A stretch of DNA of 64,000 nt, taken from NCBI GenBank assembly GCA_028684065.1, contig JAQUGO010000006.1:113726-177725 (forward strand), given 5' to 3'. This document shows positions 1-8,381 of this stretch, one piece after another. Made by a program: the position numbers and the translations under genes. How positions within the stretch are numbered: position 1 is the first letter of the stretch; every line of letters begins with the position of its first letter. The notes under the pieces were generated by a model, which searched no databases, had not been told where the DNA came from, and saw only the letters and a list, made by a program, of their open reading frames with translations. The DNA comes from Sulfurospirillaceae bacterium. GTDB lineage: Bacteria > Campylobacterota > Campylobacteria > Campylobacterales > Sulfurospirillaceae.

Positions 1-33
1 GGTGATAAATTTTTGAATAGAAACATCAATCAT
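1..33 (-). CDS. Second ABC-2 type permease, N-terminal fragment cut by window edge
   Basis: An ATG at 33 opens a frame reading MIDVSIQKFIT to the left edge of the window. It begins 2 nt after the stop codon of the preceding permease gene, so it is translationally coupled to it. In YbhFSR-like exporters (HlyD, ATPase, permease, permease) a second ABC-2 permease sits exactly here. The product assignment is inference from that gene order, since only 11 codons are visible. Confidence 0.5.
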   Translation of the reverse strand, partial: MIDVSIQKFIT

Positions 34-35
34 TC

Positions 36-1148
36 TTACTCCAAGGTCTTTTTAAATCGTTTGGCTGCAATGATAACAAAAAAACTGCCCAATCCCATAA
101 GTGCAAAAAAATCTTTCCATATATCCATAAATTCTGCTCCTCGAAGTACAATGCCCCGCATAATTTCAATATAGTATGTTGCCGGGATAAGATAGCTAAA
201 GGCATAAATGGCTAAGGGCATTTCTTCGCGCGGGAACATAAAACCTGAGAGTAAGACAGAGGGAAGCAGTGTTAAAAAGGCATATTGAATGGCTTGCATT
301 TGGTTTTGCGCTTTGGTAGAGATAAGAAGCCCCAGACCAAGTGTACAAAAAATATAGGCTAAGCTCATGAGTAAAAGAAGTAATATACTACCGACAATAG
401 GTACGGCAAATAGTGTATTCATAATCCCTACAACCACAAGGATTTGAATAAATGCAATGATAATGAAGGGGGCTAATTTCCCCAACATTAAACCCATGGG
501 CTCAACGGGGGTAACTAAGATTTGCTCCAAGGTACCTTTTTCTTTCTCTTTGACAATAGAAAGAGATGTGAGAATTACCGTTGTAATCGTAAGGATGATA
601 GCAATCAGACCAGGTACCATAAAATTAGCCGTCTTAGACTCAGGATTGTAAAGCATTTGGGTACGCACATCGAGCGCTTTGGGAGCTTCATTAAATGTTT
701 TGAGATTTAGGCCATAATGAAATCCCACCAATGAAGCGGCTTGTTGGGCTTGAGAGGCGATTGTTGAATCACTACCATCTATTAATACTTGTACAGAAGC
801 TTCGCGGTTGTCTAAAAGATTGCGCGTATAGTTTTCAGGGATGATAATACCTACTTTAGATTCACCTTTGACAATACTTTGAAGAAGCACTTCTTTACTG
901 TTCGCTTCTCGTTGGATTTTAAAATAGCCACTGTTGGTAAATTGCCACAACAATTCACTACTTTTTTGAGTACGGTCAAGGTTAAGCACAATAGTTGGTA
1001 TGTCGTGAACTGTCGTATTAATAGCATAACCAAAGACAATAAGTTGAAAAATAGGAATTAAAAAGATAAAAAAAAGTGTGCCACGATCACGGCTTATTTG
1101 TTTGCTCTCTTTGTAAAAGATGGCTTTAAACCCTCTGAACATTTTCAT
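36..1148 (-). CDS. ABC-2 type transporter permease (YbhS/YbhR-like)
   Basis: A 370-residue inner-membrane permease of an ABC-2 exporter. One N-terminal membrane segment (about 25-45) is followed by a large extracytoplasmic domain (about 46-175) and a C-terminal bundle of about five helices (177-360). The cytoplasmic sequence VKEKEKGTLEQILVTPVEP (about 199-217) is the coupling region typical of this family. The start overlaps the end of the ATPase gene by 23 nt, so the two are coupled. Together with the HlyD-like adaptor upstream it should form a tripartite efflux pump, probably working with an outer-membrane TolC-type channel. The substrate cannot be read from the sequence; drugs or other hydrophobic compounds are usual. 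Confidence 0.9.
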   Translation of the reverse strand: MKMFRGFKAIFYKESKQISRDRGTLFFIFLIPIFQLIVFGYAINTTVHDIPTIVLNLDRTQKSSELLWQFTNSGYFKIQREANSKEVLLQSIVKGESKVGIIIPENYTRNLLDNREASVQVLIDGSDSTIASQAQQAASLVGFHYGLNLKTFNEAPKALDVRTQMLYNPESKTANFMVPGLIAIILTITTVILTSLSIVKEKEKGTLEQILVTPVEPMGLMLGKLAPFIIIAFIQILVVVGIMNTLFAVPIVGSILLLLLMSLAYIFCTLGLGLLISTKAQNQMQAIQYAFLTLLPSVLLSGFMFPREEMPLAIYAFSYLIPATYYIEIMRGIVLRGAEFMDIWKDFFALMGLGSFFVIIAAKRFKKTLE

Positions 1149-2076
1149 CCGCCATAGTCGTTAAGCTTACAAAAGCATCTTCTAAGGAAGCTTCAAGTGG
1201 TATAATTTTTTCACATACAACGCCATCGTTTTCCAACTGCTTTATCATTGTTTGAATGGAATAATTTTCATGATATAAAAGATGCACAGAGCGCCCAAAA
1301 ATAGTTGCATCTTTAATAAAATCATAATTTTTTAAACACGCCAATGCTTTAGCAATCGGTGTGGCAAAAACTTCAGCACGAAGGTAACCTTTAGGATTAA
1401 GGCATGGATGATGTCGTATCTCATCTAAGGAGCCATTAATAACAAGCTTTGAGAGATAGATATATCCTAACCGTCCACATCGCTCCGCTTCATCCATGTA
1501 GTGAGTGGTGACAAAAAAAGTGACACCCATAGCGGCATATTCAAAAAAAATGTCCCATAATTGACGACGTGCTACTGGGTCAATACCTGCAGTGGGCTCA
1601 TCCAAAAAAAGCACTTTTGGCTCGTGCAAAATGGCACATGCAAAGGCTAAGCGTTGTTTCCATCCACCGCTGAGTTTCCCCGCCAAACGCTCTTTGTAGG
1701 GTAGAAGTTCTAATTTGGTGAGCAAAAAGTTTATGCGTTCATTAAGTTTGGTAGCTTCTAAACCATAGATAGAGCCATAAAAGCGCATATTTTCAATAAC
1801 ACTTAAATCTTCATAGAGGCTAAATTTTTGAGACATGTAGCCCACGTTTTGACGTATCATCTCGCCTTCTTTTTGGGCATCAAAGCCTAAAACAGATGCC
1901 TTGCCTTCACTGGGTGCTAAAAGACCGCATAGCATTTTAATAACAGTGGTTTTACCCGAACCATTGGGTCCTAAAAAGCCATAAATTTCACCTTGCTTGA
2001 CCTGTATATTTAAGTCGTCAACTGCTAAGAAAGAGCCAAAACGCTTGGTTAGACCTTCCGTTGAAATGGCATTCAC
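1126..2076 (-). CDS. ABC exporter ATP-binding protein
   Basis: A 316-residue ATPase that drives the ABC-2 permease encoded next to it. It has Walker A GPNGSGKT (36-43), a signature reading LSGGWKQ instead of LSGGQ, Walker B VLFLDEPTAGID with the catalytic Glu, and the switch His in TTHYMDEA. The first 230 residues form one ATPase domain; the last 80 are the extension seen in DrrA/YbhF-like exporters. It is a single-domain ATPase, whereas YbhF carries two. The gene overlaps the adaptor gene by 4 nt upstream and the permease gene by 23 nt downstream, so the order in the transcript is adaptor, ATPase, permease, permease. Confidence 0.92.
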   Translation of the reverse strand: MNAISTEGLTKRFGSFLAVDDLNIQVKQGEIYGFLGPNGSGKTTVIKMLCGLLAPSEGKASVLGFDAQKEGEMIRQNVGYMSQKFSLYEDLSVIENMRFYGSIYGLEATKLNERINFLLTKLELLPYKERLAGKLSGGWKQRLAFACAILHEPKVLFLDEPTAGIDPVARRQLWDIFFEYAAMGVTFFVTTHYMDEAERCGRLGYIYLSKLVINGSLDEIRHHPCLNPKGYLRAEVFATPIAKALACLKNYDFIKDATIFGRSVHLLYHENYSIQTMIKQLENDGVVCEKIIPLEASLEDAFVSLTTMADENVQRV

Positions 2077-3029
2077 GGAGCTAATACCTCGATAAACATG
2101 CCACTTTTTAATTGAGTATCAGTGATGGTCGCTTTAATGGCAAAAAGTAGGTTGGCTCTGTCATTTTGTGTGGAGATATTTTTGGGTGTAAATTCGGCAC
2201 TATTGGCGATATAAAACACTTCGGCATTAAAAAGCTTAGGTGAGCCATCGATGCGTAGTGTGACTTTTTGTCCAAGATTAATCGTGTGCAAAAGTGTCTC
2301 AGGAACGTAAAATTTTGCATACATGTTTTGAGGAGTGCTAAACTGTACGGCAATTTGATTTTTACTGACCAAATCACCTACTTGCACAGAAATTTTTTCA
2401 ATTCTTCCATCCTCTGGTGCGATAATCGTGGCTTCATCTAATGCTATCAACCAAAGATTAAGTCCTGCTTGACTCTCTTTCAAAAGAGCTTTTTGCAAAG
2501 CAATATCTTCTACTCGAAAACCATTTTGGTAAAGAGTGAGTTTTGCAGCACTTAATGCGTAATTTGCTTCGGCTTCATGCAAAGATTTTTGAGCAATGTC
2601 ATATTCTTGTTGTGTGGTAGCCTTAGCAAGAAAAAGTTTATGCTGTCTTTCATATTGTGCTTTTGCATTGATACGAGTAGCATTTTTAGCATCCATTTCT
2701 GCTTTGACCATCATAATTTCTTCTTTTTGGTAGCCATTGTTGAGTTTGTTAAGGGATTGTTGTATGGATTCTATTTTGGCTTTTAAGGCTTCAATGTTAG
2801 CTTCGGTCTCTTTTGTGTCAAAGCGAAGAATAGCATCGCCTTTTTTAACATTTTCGCCTTCTTGTTTGAAAACGTGTTCAACCCTTCCACCAACTTTGGA
2901 ACCAAGATAGGCATCGTGTGTCTCAATTTGTCCGCTAAAAGTGAGGTGAGTAGGTGAAAAAAATGAAAATCCAGAAAGAAATCCAACCAAAAGAACTAGT
3001 AAAGAGCTGTCAAATAGTCGCTTTAGCAT
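2073..3029 (-). CDS. HlyD-family periplasmic adaptor (membrane fusion protein)
   Basis: A 318-residue membrane-fusion protein, first gene of the export operon. The N-terminus has one hydrophobic anchor (about 8-27). A biotinyl-lipoyl-like half (GSKVGGRVEHVFKQEGENVKKG, in shortened form GGRVEHVFKQEGENV, about 47-61) is followed by a long helical hairpin (about 75-195) rich in Glu, Lys, Ala and Gln. The second lipoyl half includes APEDGRIEKISVQVGD, and a beta-barrel domain closes the protein. It would bridge the inner-membrane permease to an outer-membrane channel. The start is supported by AAGGATAGG just upstream and by a well-formed promoter at 3062-3090. Confidence 0.9.
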   Translation of the reverse strand: MLKRLFDSSLLVLLVGFLSGFSFFSPTHLTFSGQIETHDAYLGSKVGGRVEHVFKQEGENVKKGDAILRFDTKETEANIEALKAKIESIQQSLNKLNNGYQKEEIMMVKAEMDAKNATRINAKAQYERQHKLFLAKATTQQEYDIAQKSLHEAEANYALSAAKLTLYQNGFRVEDIALQKALLKESQAGLNLWLIALDEATIIAPEDGRIEKISVQVGDLVSKNQIAVQFSTPQNMYAKFYVPETLLHTINLGQKVTLRIDGSPKLFNAEVFYIANSAEFTPKNISTQNDRANLLFAIKATITDTQLKSGMFIEVLAP

Positions 3030-3061
3030 TATCCTATCCTTATATACGCGCCTAGTGTGCC

Positions 3062-3090
3062 ATTATAAAACAATTAGCTGCTTTGGTCAA
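3062..3090 (-). promoter_or_regulatory. Sigma-70 promoter of the HlyD/ABC export operon
   Basis: On the minus strand TTGACC (3090-3085) and TATAAT (3067-3062) are separated by 17 bp, 33 nt before the adaptor ATG. This is a near-consensus promoter, stronger than most in this AT-rich window. Confidence 0.75.
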
Positions 3091-3195
3091 GTAGTGTGAT
3101 AAAAAATAAACAATTTAAGTTAAATTAGTTTTTGTGATAACTTTAAACATCCCCATACTACAATATAAGATAAATTGATAGGTAAAGGATTGAGA

Positions 3196-3894
3196 ATGTT
3201 CAAAATAGTTTTATTAGCGTTTGTAGCATCCTTTTTATGGGCAGAATACAATCCTATGGTTCTTCAATTAACGGGCGTTAAAACAACACATGAATATAGT
3301 AATGGCACTCAAAAAGAGATTGATATTCAGCGTGAAAGTCCCAAAGAATGCCTTAATGTTGGCATTGATGTAGCCCTTATATTTAATGGCAATTTTGCAA
3401 ATGAAAAAGTGCCACAAGCGTGTGTTAAAAGTTTTGTAACGACTGTTGGTAAAGCACAACCAATAATAGTAGCACCAGGTGTTCGGACTGTTGGAGAGGT
3501 GGAGGTGCTCGATTTTATCAAACATAAATCAGGGAGTATTCCTCGTGACTATATACTCGTAGATGCTCGTGGAACGGAATGGTTTGAGCAAATGAGTATT
3601 CCTAGTAGTGTCAATATTCCTTATACTGACATGGAATACGATGAGGTCGTACCAGAAGATTTTGCACGTACCATGAACCTTTTATCGTTTGAAAAAAAAG
3701 GAGATACCTATGATTTTAGTCATGCTAAAACGGCATTGTTATTCTGTAATGGTCCGTGGTGCTCACAATCACGACTTGGAATTCAAAAGTTATTGAAAAT
3801 CGGCTATCCCAAAGAGAAATTATTGTGGTATCGAGGTGGAATGCAAGATTGGCTTATCTTTGGTTTTACAACCGTAAAGCATTCTCCTCATTAA
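3196..3894 (+). CDS. Exported rhodanese-like domain protein
   Basis: A periplasmic protein of about 232 residues with a Sec signal peptide (MFKIVLLAFVASFLWAEYNP). The C-terminal half is a rhodanese fold with DYILVDARGTEW, the strand TALLFCNGPWCSQSR carrying the candidate catalytic Cys, and the closing motif YRGGMQDW. The loop holds two cysteines, CNGPWC, so a thiol/disulfide or thiosulfate-sulfur role is possible. The start at 3196 is preferred over an in-frame start at 3175 because TAAAGGAT lies 6 nt upstream and the signal peptide begins there. It is divergent from the export operon and its stop overlaps the stop of the convergent hemerythrin gene by 4 nt. The exact substrate is unknown. 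Confidence 0.8.
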   Translation: MFKIVLLAFVASFLWAEYNPMVLQLTGVKTTHEYSNGTQKEIDIQRESPKECLNVGIDVALIFNGNFANEKVPQACVKSFVTTVGKAQPIIVAPGVRTVGEVEVLDFIKHKSGSIPRDYILVDARGTEWFEQMSIPSSVNIPYTDMEYDEVVPEDFARTMNLLSFEKKGDTYDFSHAKTALLFCNGPWCSQSRLGIQKLLKIGYPKEKLLWYRGGMQDWLIFGFTTVKHSPH

Positions 3895-4316
3895 AATAGT
3901 GGTTGAATATCACCCATGGGAATATAAGTATTTTTACGCCATTTCTCAATTTTGATATCATTTTCGAGAATGTGTTCCACTAGCCATTTATGGGTGATAT
4001 ACTTCATACTTTCTTGTAACGAAAAAATGGTTTTTTTTTCTTTGAGCGCAGTCGTGATATCTTTGATAATATGTTCATGTAGTTTTTTATGCTGTGCAAA
4101 GTGTGGGTATTCTATGCTTTGCATGTAGGCTTCTTCTTCTGCAAAATGTTCTTTCATATAGGTAAAAAATTCTTTAAAAAGAGCGGCTAAATCTTCTTTA
4201 GTTGTTGTACTTTTATCCAATTGGCTAACACGATTGGCGAGCTTAAAAAGCTCTTTATGCTGTGCATCTATTTTGTTATGATTGAGGCTAAAACGTTCTT
4301 GCCACTCTATCGCCAT
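3891..4316 (-). CDS. Bacteriohemerythrin
   Basis: A single-domain oxygen-binding hemerythrin of about 141 residues. All canonical di-iron ligand segments are present in order: the first His in NKIDAQHKELF, His and Glu in HFAEEEAYM, two His in HFAQHKKLHEHI, and His plus Asp in WLVEHILENDIKI. The ATG at 4316 has AGGA at a good distance; a start two codons earlier would place the ribosome site against the ATG. In microaerophilic Campylobacterota these proteins bind O2 and protect oxygen-sensitive iron-sulfur enzymes. No membrane segment or partner domain is present, so it is a soluble cytoplasmic protein. Confidence 0.93.
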   Translation of the reverse strand: MAIEWQERFSLNHNKIDAQHKELFKLANRVSQLDKSTTTKEDLAALFKEFFTYMKEHFAEEEAYMQSIEYPHFAQHKKLHEHIIKDITTALKEKKTIFSLQESMKYITHKWLVEHILENDIKIEKWRKNTYIPMGDIQPLF

Positions 4317-4401
4317 ATCCATTTCCTTTTATGAAAAATAATTATATTGTAGCATTCTTTTTAAATTTTGTCGTCTTGGCTAAATAGTATTATGTTACAT
4401 A

Positions 4402-5907
4402 TTATCTTTGGTTCAGCTTCTTCATTGGTAGGAGCAAAATTACCAAAATACCACTAAGAATAGAGAGAATACACCCTAAAATCATCGTCTGATGTACGCC
4501 ATCCACAAAAGCGTTATCGACAAGATTCAAAAGCTTTTCGTGAAGGGCACTGTTTGGAAGTGCAGTGATGGTTTGATGAGCGGATTGAATAGACATTTTT
4601 AGCGCTTCTAATAGGCTCGAATCTGTCTCAATGGTATTTACATGTAAAAGGTAAATACGGTTAACGTAACTGCCCAAGATAGCAATGCTCATTGCAGCAG
4701 AGAGCTCTATGGTTGTATCGTTTAAGGCACTTCCCACACCCGCTTTTTCGCTAGGGATTGAGCCCATAATCGAATCGGTCGAAGGTAGCATGGAAAGTCC
4801 CATCCCCAAGCCTTGAACAAAAAACCCAATCAGAATTGCCCAAAGCGGCATATGCACATCAATCGTAAAGACAAATATTGCCATTCCGAGCGCTGAAATG
4901 ATCATTCCACCGCCAATAACTATAGGCGTTCCATACGCTTTGACGGCATTGGATGCAAACTTAGAGCCTAGTGCAACACCCAGTGTCATCGGCATAAGCA
5001 GTAATCCCGCTTCCAAAGCGCTGTAGCCTTGCACCGTTTGAAAAAGTTGTGAGAAGAAAAACATCGAGCCGACCATTCCAAAAACAATGAGCGCAATCGC
5101 CAAAGAGGGAATGGTAAACGTGCGTTTTTCAAACAGCTCAAAAGGAATCATGGCATACGAACAACGCCTCTCCCAAAAGATGAAAAGAAGACAAAATATC
5201 AGCCCAAGCATCAAACTTATATGAACAGTGGTATCACTCCAGCTTCTAACCCCCGCTTCGATAATGCCATATGTCAGTGCAAATAAGAAGAGCACACATA
5301 AAAACATGCCAACAATGTCGGCTTTAGCGCTTTGATTGTGCGATTCAGGCAAGAGCCATGAGGCGTAGAGAAAAGCGATGAGTCCAATAGGAAGATTGAT
5401 AAAAAAGACCCAATGCCATGACGCATATTCGATGATGATACCTCCCACTAACGGCCCAATGCCTTGGCTTAAGCCAAAAATCATCGACCAAAGGCCAATC
5501 GCTTTCATGCGCTCATTGGCATCTGTAAACATATGCGTGATGATGGAGAGTGTGGAGGGCATAATAAATGCGGCTCCAAAGCCACTGAGACTACGAAAAA
5601 GTATCAACTCTTGCGTTGAGCTTGACAGCCCTGCCCCTAAAGAGGCAAAGCTAAAGAGGACAATGCCAATTTTGAGAAATAATTTTCGTCCATAATAATC
5701 TCCCAAAGCGCCAATCGTAATTAAAATGGAGGCAAATACGAGGATGTAAATATCGACAATCCATTGAAGTTCACTCATGCTAGATTTTAAATCAGTTGAT
5801 ATAGAGGGAAGGGCAACATCAAGGACAGTATTGTCCAATGTGATAACGGACATAGCAAGGCAAAGTGCGCCCAGTCCTGCCCATCTTTTTTCATAGGTAT
5901 AAGGCAT
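4402..5907 (-). CDS. MFS drug exporter, DHA2 family (14 helices)
   Basis: A 501-residue major facilitator of the EmrB/QacA type. It shows the DHA2 landmarks LDNTVLDVALPSIS near the N-terminus, the loop-2/3 motif GDYYGRK, and the helix-5 antiporter motif around GIGPLVGGIIIEY, with about 14 hydrophobic segments. It acts as a proton-driven exporter in the inner membrane. It lies 115 nt downstream of another MFS gene and an AraC regulator on the same strand, so these three may be co-regulated. The substrate is unknown. The gene contains one TTACATGTAA motif, used in frame as Leu-His-Val. Confidence 0.9.
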   Translation of the reverse strand: MPYTYEKRWAGLGALCLAMSVITLDNTVLDVALPSISTDLKSSMSELQWIVDIYILVFASILITIGALGDYYGRKLFLKIGIVLFSFASLGAGLSSSTQELILFRSLSGFGAAFIMPSTLSIITHMFTDANERMKAIGLWSMIFGLSQGIGPLVGGIIIEYASWHWVFFINLPIGLIAFLYASWLLPESHNQSAKADIVGMFLCVLFLFALTYGIIEAGVRSWSDTTVHISLMLGLIFCLLFIFWERRCSYAMIPFELFEKRTFTIPSLAIALIVFGMVGSMFFFSQLFQTVQGYSALEAGLLLMPMTLGVALGSKFASNAVKAYGTPIVIGGGMIISALGMAIFVFTIDVHMPLWAILIGFFVQGLGMGLSMLPSTDSIMGSIPSEKAGVGSALNDTTIELSAAMSIAILGSYVNRIYLLHVNTIETDSSLLEALKMSIQSAHQTITALPNSALHEKLLNLVDNAFVDGVHQTMILGCILSILSGILVILLLPMKKLNQR

Positions 5908-6022
5908 TTAAACGGTTCCTAGAAGTGCAAAAAATTGTAATTTTATAGGAGATGATAATATCAAAAATCAGCTTAGGCACTGATTTTTGATACGACAACA
6001 ATATCTTTACATGTAAAAGAAT

Positions 6023-7195
6023 TTAGGCCACTTTGGTCTGTTGTGTGGATAACGCAGCGTAGATAATAATGGCTAAAGAGAGGACACTTAAGCTTAGGAG
6101 TTGAATGGTCACAAGCGCCCAACCACCATGTTCCCAACAATAGACGCCAATAAACGTTCCAAACGCACCTCCTACAAACATTGAGCTCATGTAAGCAGTG
6201 TTGATACGGCTGTGCGCGCGCTCATCTAAGGTGTAGATTTGCGCTAAGTTATTGATTTGCACCGCTTGAAAGCCGATGTCAAGCAACAAAATTGCTACGA
6301 TAAAGGCGGCGAGGCTGGTATCAAACCACTTCATGATAAGAATACTAACAACAATCATTCCCACGGAGAGTATTTTAGTAAAGGTTGGGTTGACCTTGTC
6401 TGCTACTTTGCCAATATAAGGGGCTAAAAGTGCTCCTGCGGCTGCAAGGATTCCAAAAAGACCGATGATATCGCTCTCAAAATTAAAAGGTGATTGGGAG
6501 AGTTTAAACGTCAGTGTTGTCCAAAAAGAGCAAAATACACCAAATAAAACGGTAATCAACAGCGCATTGCTACGTAAAAGTGCAAAGCGTTTGAGTTGGT
6601 ACACAGAAGAGTAGAGCAGGGAGGCGTAACTTTTAGAGAAGTTTGGCGTAACATTAGGAAGCATTTTAGCCACCATCACCATACAGCCAAGTACAAGGAG
6701 CGCTGAGAGTGCAAAAATAACATGCCAGTTGTCAAACCAATCGGTGATGTATCCGCTCAGCGTTCGAGCCAACAAAATGCCTGTGAGTAGACCGCTAAAG
6801 ATGGAGCCTACGACTTTGCCTTTGTCTTTGCCACTCATGGCTGCTGCCATTGGGATAACGATTTGTGCGGAGACGGCAAAAAGTCCTGCAAAAAGGCTCA
6901 GAGCGTAGAGCACATAGATGTTCTCCACAAAAGAGAGTCCAATCAAGGAGAGGCCCAATAAAAAATGTGAAAGCAACAGGAGCTTTTTTCGATCCATTTT
7001 ATCGCCAAGGGGGCTTACAAAAAAGAGCCCTAAACCGTACCCGATTTGCGAAAATGTGGGTAGATTTCCAACGGCTAAAGCGCTTACATGTAAATCGTGA
7101 GCGATGATATTTAAAATGGGTTGATTGTAGTAAATATTGGCCACATTAACGCCCGCAACCGCAGATATCACGTAGATCTGTTTTGGTGAAATCAT
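6023..7195 (-). CDS. MFS transporter, DHA1-like (12 helices)
   Basis: A 390-residue 12-helix facilitator. The N-terminus NIYYNQPILNIIA and the loop motif GDKMDRKKLLLL are typical of YgaY/YbcL-like DHA1 exporters, usually annotated as putative arabinose-efflux or drug transporters. AAGGAAAG lies 4 nt before the ATG. Its upstream region holds one copy of an 80-nt element (7230-7309) that also occurs upstream of the aldo-keto reductase at 43426. The gene sits between a DHA2 exporter downstream and an AraC-family regulator upstream, all on the minus strand. The substrate is unknown. Confidence 0.87.
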   Translation of the reverse strand: MISPKQIYVISAVAGVNVANIYYNQPILNIIAHDLHVSALAVGNLPTFSQIGYGLGLFFVSPLGDKMDRKKLLLLSHFLLGLSLIGLSFVENIYVLYALSLFAGLFAVSAQIVIPMAAAMSGKDKGKVVGSIFSGLLTGILLARTLSGYITDWFDNWHVIFALSALLVLGCMVMVAKMLPNVTPNFSKSYASLLYSSVYQLKRFALLRSNALLITVLFGVFCSFWTTLTFKLSQSPFNFESDIIGLFGILAAAGALLAPYIGKVADKVNPTFTKILSVGMIVVSILIMKWFDTSLAAFIVAILLLDIGFQAVQINNLAQIYTLDERAHSRINTAYMSSMFVGGAFGTFIGVYCWEHGGWALVTIQLLSLSVLSLAIIIYAALSTQQTKVA

Positions 7196-7229
7196 TTTCT
7201 TTCCTTATCGATTTTTATTAGAGTCCTTT

Positions 7230-7309
7230 ACACGTCTTTAAAGCAAAGCTCTAAAGACTACGTTAACACTGGGTAATCTTTCGCAGAATGCCCATGCATC
7301 TTCGATGCT
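7230..7309. repeat. 80-nt intergenic structured element, copy B
   Basis: The region between the MFS gene and the AraC gene carries an element that aligns without gaps, in inverted orientation, to 43467-43546 at about 85 percent identity by hand count (12 differences). Parts are a hairpin with GTCTTTA and TAAAGAC arms (7234-7258), a GTTAAC core, a TGGG/CCCA pairing, and a hairpin GCATC-TTC-GATGC (7296-7308). The last has a compensatory change relative to copy A. The direction of any transcript is unclear. Confidence 0.7.
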
Positions 7310-7379
7310 CTAAGTAATGAAATAGTACCTGATAAGGAAGATTTTTTAAGTGCTAGATTCAAGCGAATCATTGCGCAAA

Positions 7380-8279
7380 TCAAACATTTTGGGTTTGTCG
7401 ATAGATTTGCGGTGTTTGGTTGAGCTTTTTTTTGAAAAAGTTGATGAAATGCGCCGACTCTTCGTAGCCTAACGCATAGGCGATGTCACCCACACTCCAT
7501 GAGGAGTGTTTGAGCAAAATCTTCGCCTCTTCCAACACGCGCTGTGCGATGCGCTCGGTGGTGGTTTTTTCGCTCACCTCTTTGAGGGTTCGATTCAAGT
7601 GATTGGGGTGAATATTAAGAAGTCTGGCAAAATCACTGGGGTTTTTAAGCTCAAGGCGCTCATAGGGCGATGTGATCGGGAATTGTCTTTCAAGCAGTTC
7701 GTTAAACAGTGAATCAATTTTGCGTTTTTTATCGCTTTGCACATCGGGAATGATACTCGCAGGCTCCATCTTAAGGGCGATATGAATGAGCTCCATCGTC
7801 CAGTTGCGCAACAGATCATCCCTATAAGCATAAGTGGAGCTAATTTCTGTGAGCATCTTTTCAAAAAGCGCTTCGACCTCTTTGGCTGTTTTATCATTGA
7901 GCAAAAACAGTTTGGGGTGCTCAGGTTTGTAGATGGGATAGTTTCGAATCGCTCCGTAGTTGTAAAAAAAAGCTTCGGTAAAAATACAAAAATAACCGCA
8001 CTTCTTACCATCAAGTGACTCCCAACTGTATGGCACCAAAGGGTCTGAAAACATCAGTGCGTACTGGTCACTTTGCAAAGTTTTATCGGCGTAATGAACC
8101 CTATGTTTGCCTTTTAAAAACGTGATTTTAAAGTAATCCTTGCGACTGTAAGGGATTTCAGCACATTCTTGTCTGGTAAAGACATTGAAGTGCCCGATGC
8201 CATTGTCTACGTTTTGGGGCAGTGGGTGTGTGATTCGTTTGTAAAATGCTTCCAGTGTTTCCATAAAATAATTATACAT
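7380..8279 (-). CDS. AraC-family transcriptional regulator
   Basis: A 299-residue regulator. An N-terminal cupin-like sensing domain (about 20-170) is followed by two helix-turn-helix motifs. The C-terminal HTH has the family signature SVGDIAYALGYEESAHFINFFKKKLNQTP. The linker region before it (PSDFARLLNIHPNHLNRTLKE) is the first HTH. It lies upstream of the two MFS exporter genes on the same strand with a 184-nt gap, so it probably controls them. The start is uncertain: ATG at 8279 or 8264, neither with a strong ribosome site. Confidence 0.88.
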   Translation of the reverse strand: MYNYFMETLEAFYKRITHPLPQNVDNGIGHFNVFTRQECAEIPYSRKDYFKITFLKGKHRVHYADKTLQSDQYALMFSDPLVPYSWESLDGKKCGYFCIFTEAFFYNYGAIRNYPIYKPEHPKLFLLNDKTAKEVEALFEKMLTEISSTYAYRDDLLRNWTMELIHIALKMEPASIIPDVQSDKKRKIDSLFNELLERQFPITSPYERLELKNPSDFARLLNIHPNHLNRTLKEVSEKTTTERIAQRVLEEAKILLKHSSWSVGDIAYALGYEESAHFINFFKKKLNQTPQIYRQTQNV

Positions 8280-8341
8280 AAATTGTTTGACCTATAAAAA
8301 TTTTGCATAATAAAACAACACTCCTTTTGTTACCAAGTTGA

Positions 8342-8347
8342 TATAAT
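8342..8347 (+). promoter_or_regulatory. -10 hexamer of phoH
   Basis: TATAAT lies 34 nt before the proposed phoH start. No clear -35 box is seen 17 bp upstream. A TGTTACC at 8328-8334 resembles half of the window's Pho box, but the second half does not match. Confidence 0.5.
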
Positions 8348-8381
8348 GTTTGCATATAATTACTGTGTGAAAGGAAGGCAG

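Noticed and set aside
7230..7309. Element B as an integron attC site
   Set aside because: The GTTAAC core resembles attC at first sight, but the required RYYYAAC/GTTRRRY pair is missing and there is no integrase or cassette array.
8328..8345. Possible Pho box ahead of phoH (TGTTACC-AAGT-TGATATA)
   Set aside because: Only the first half matches, and the second half runs into the -10 hexamer instead of sitting 9 nt before it.
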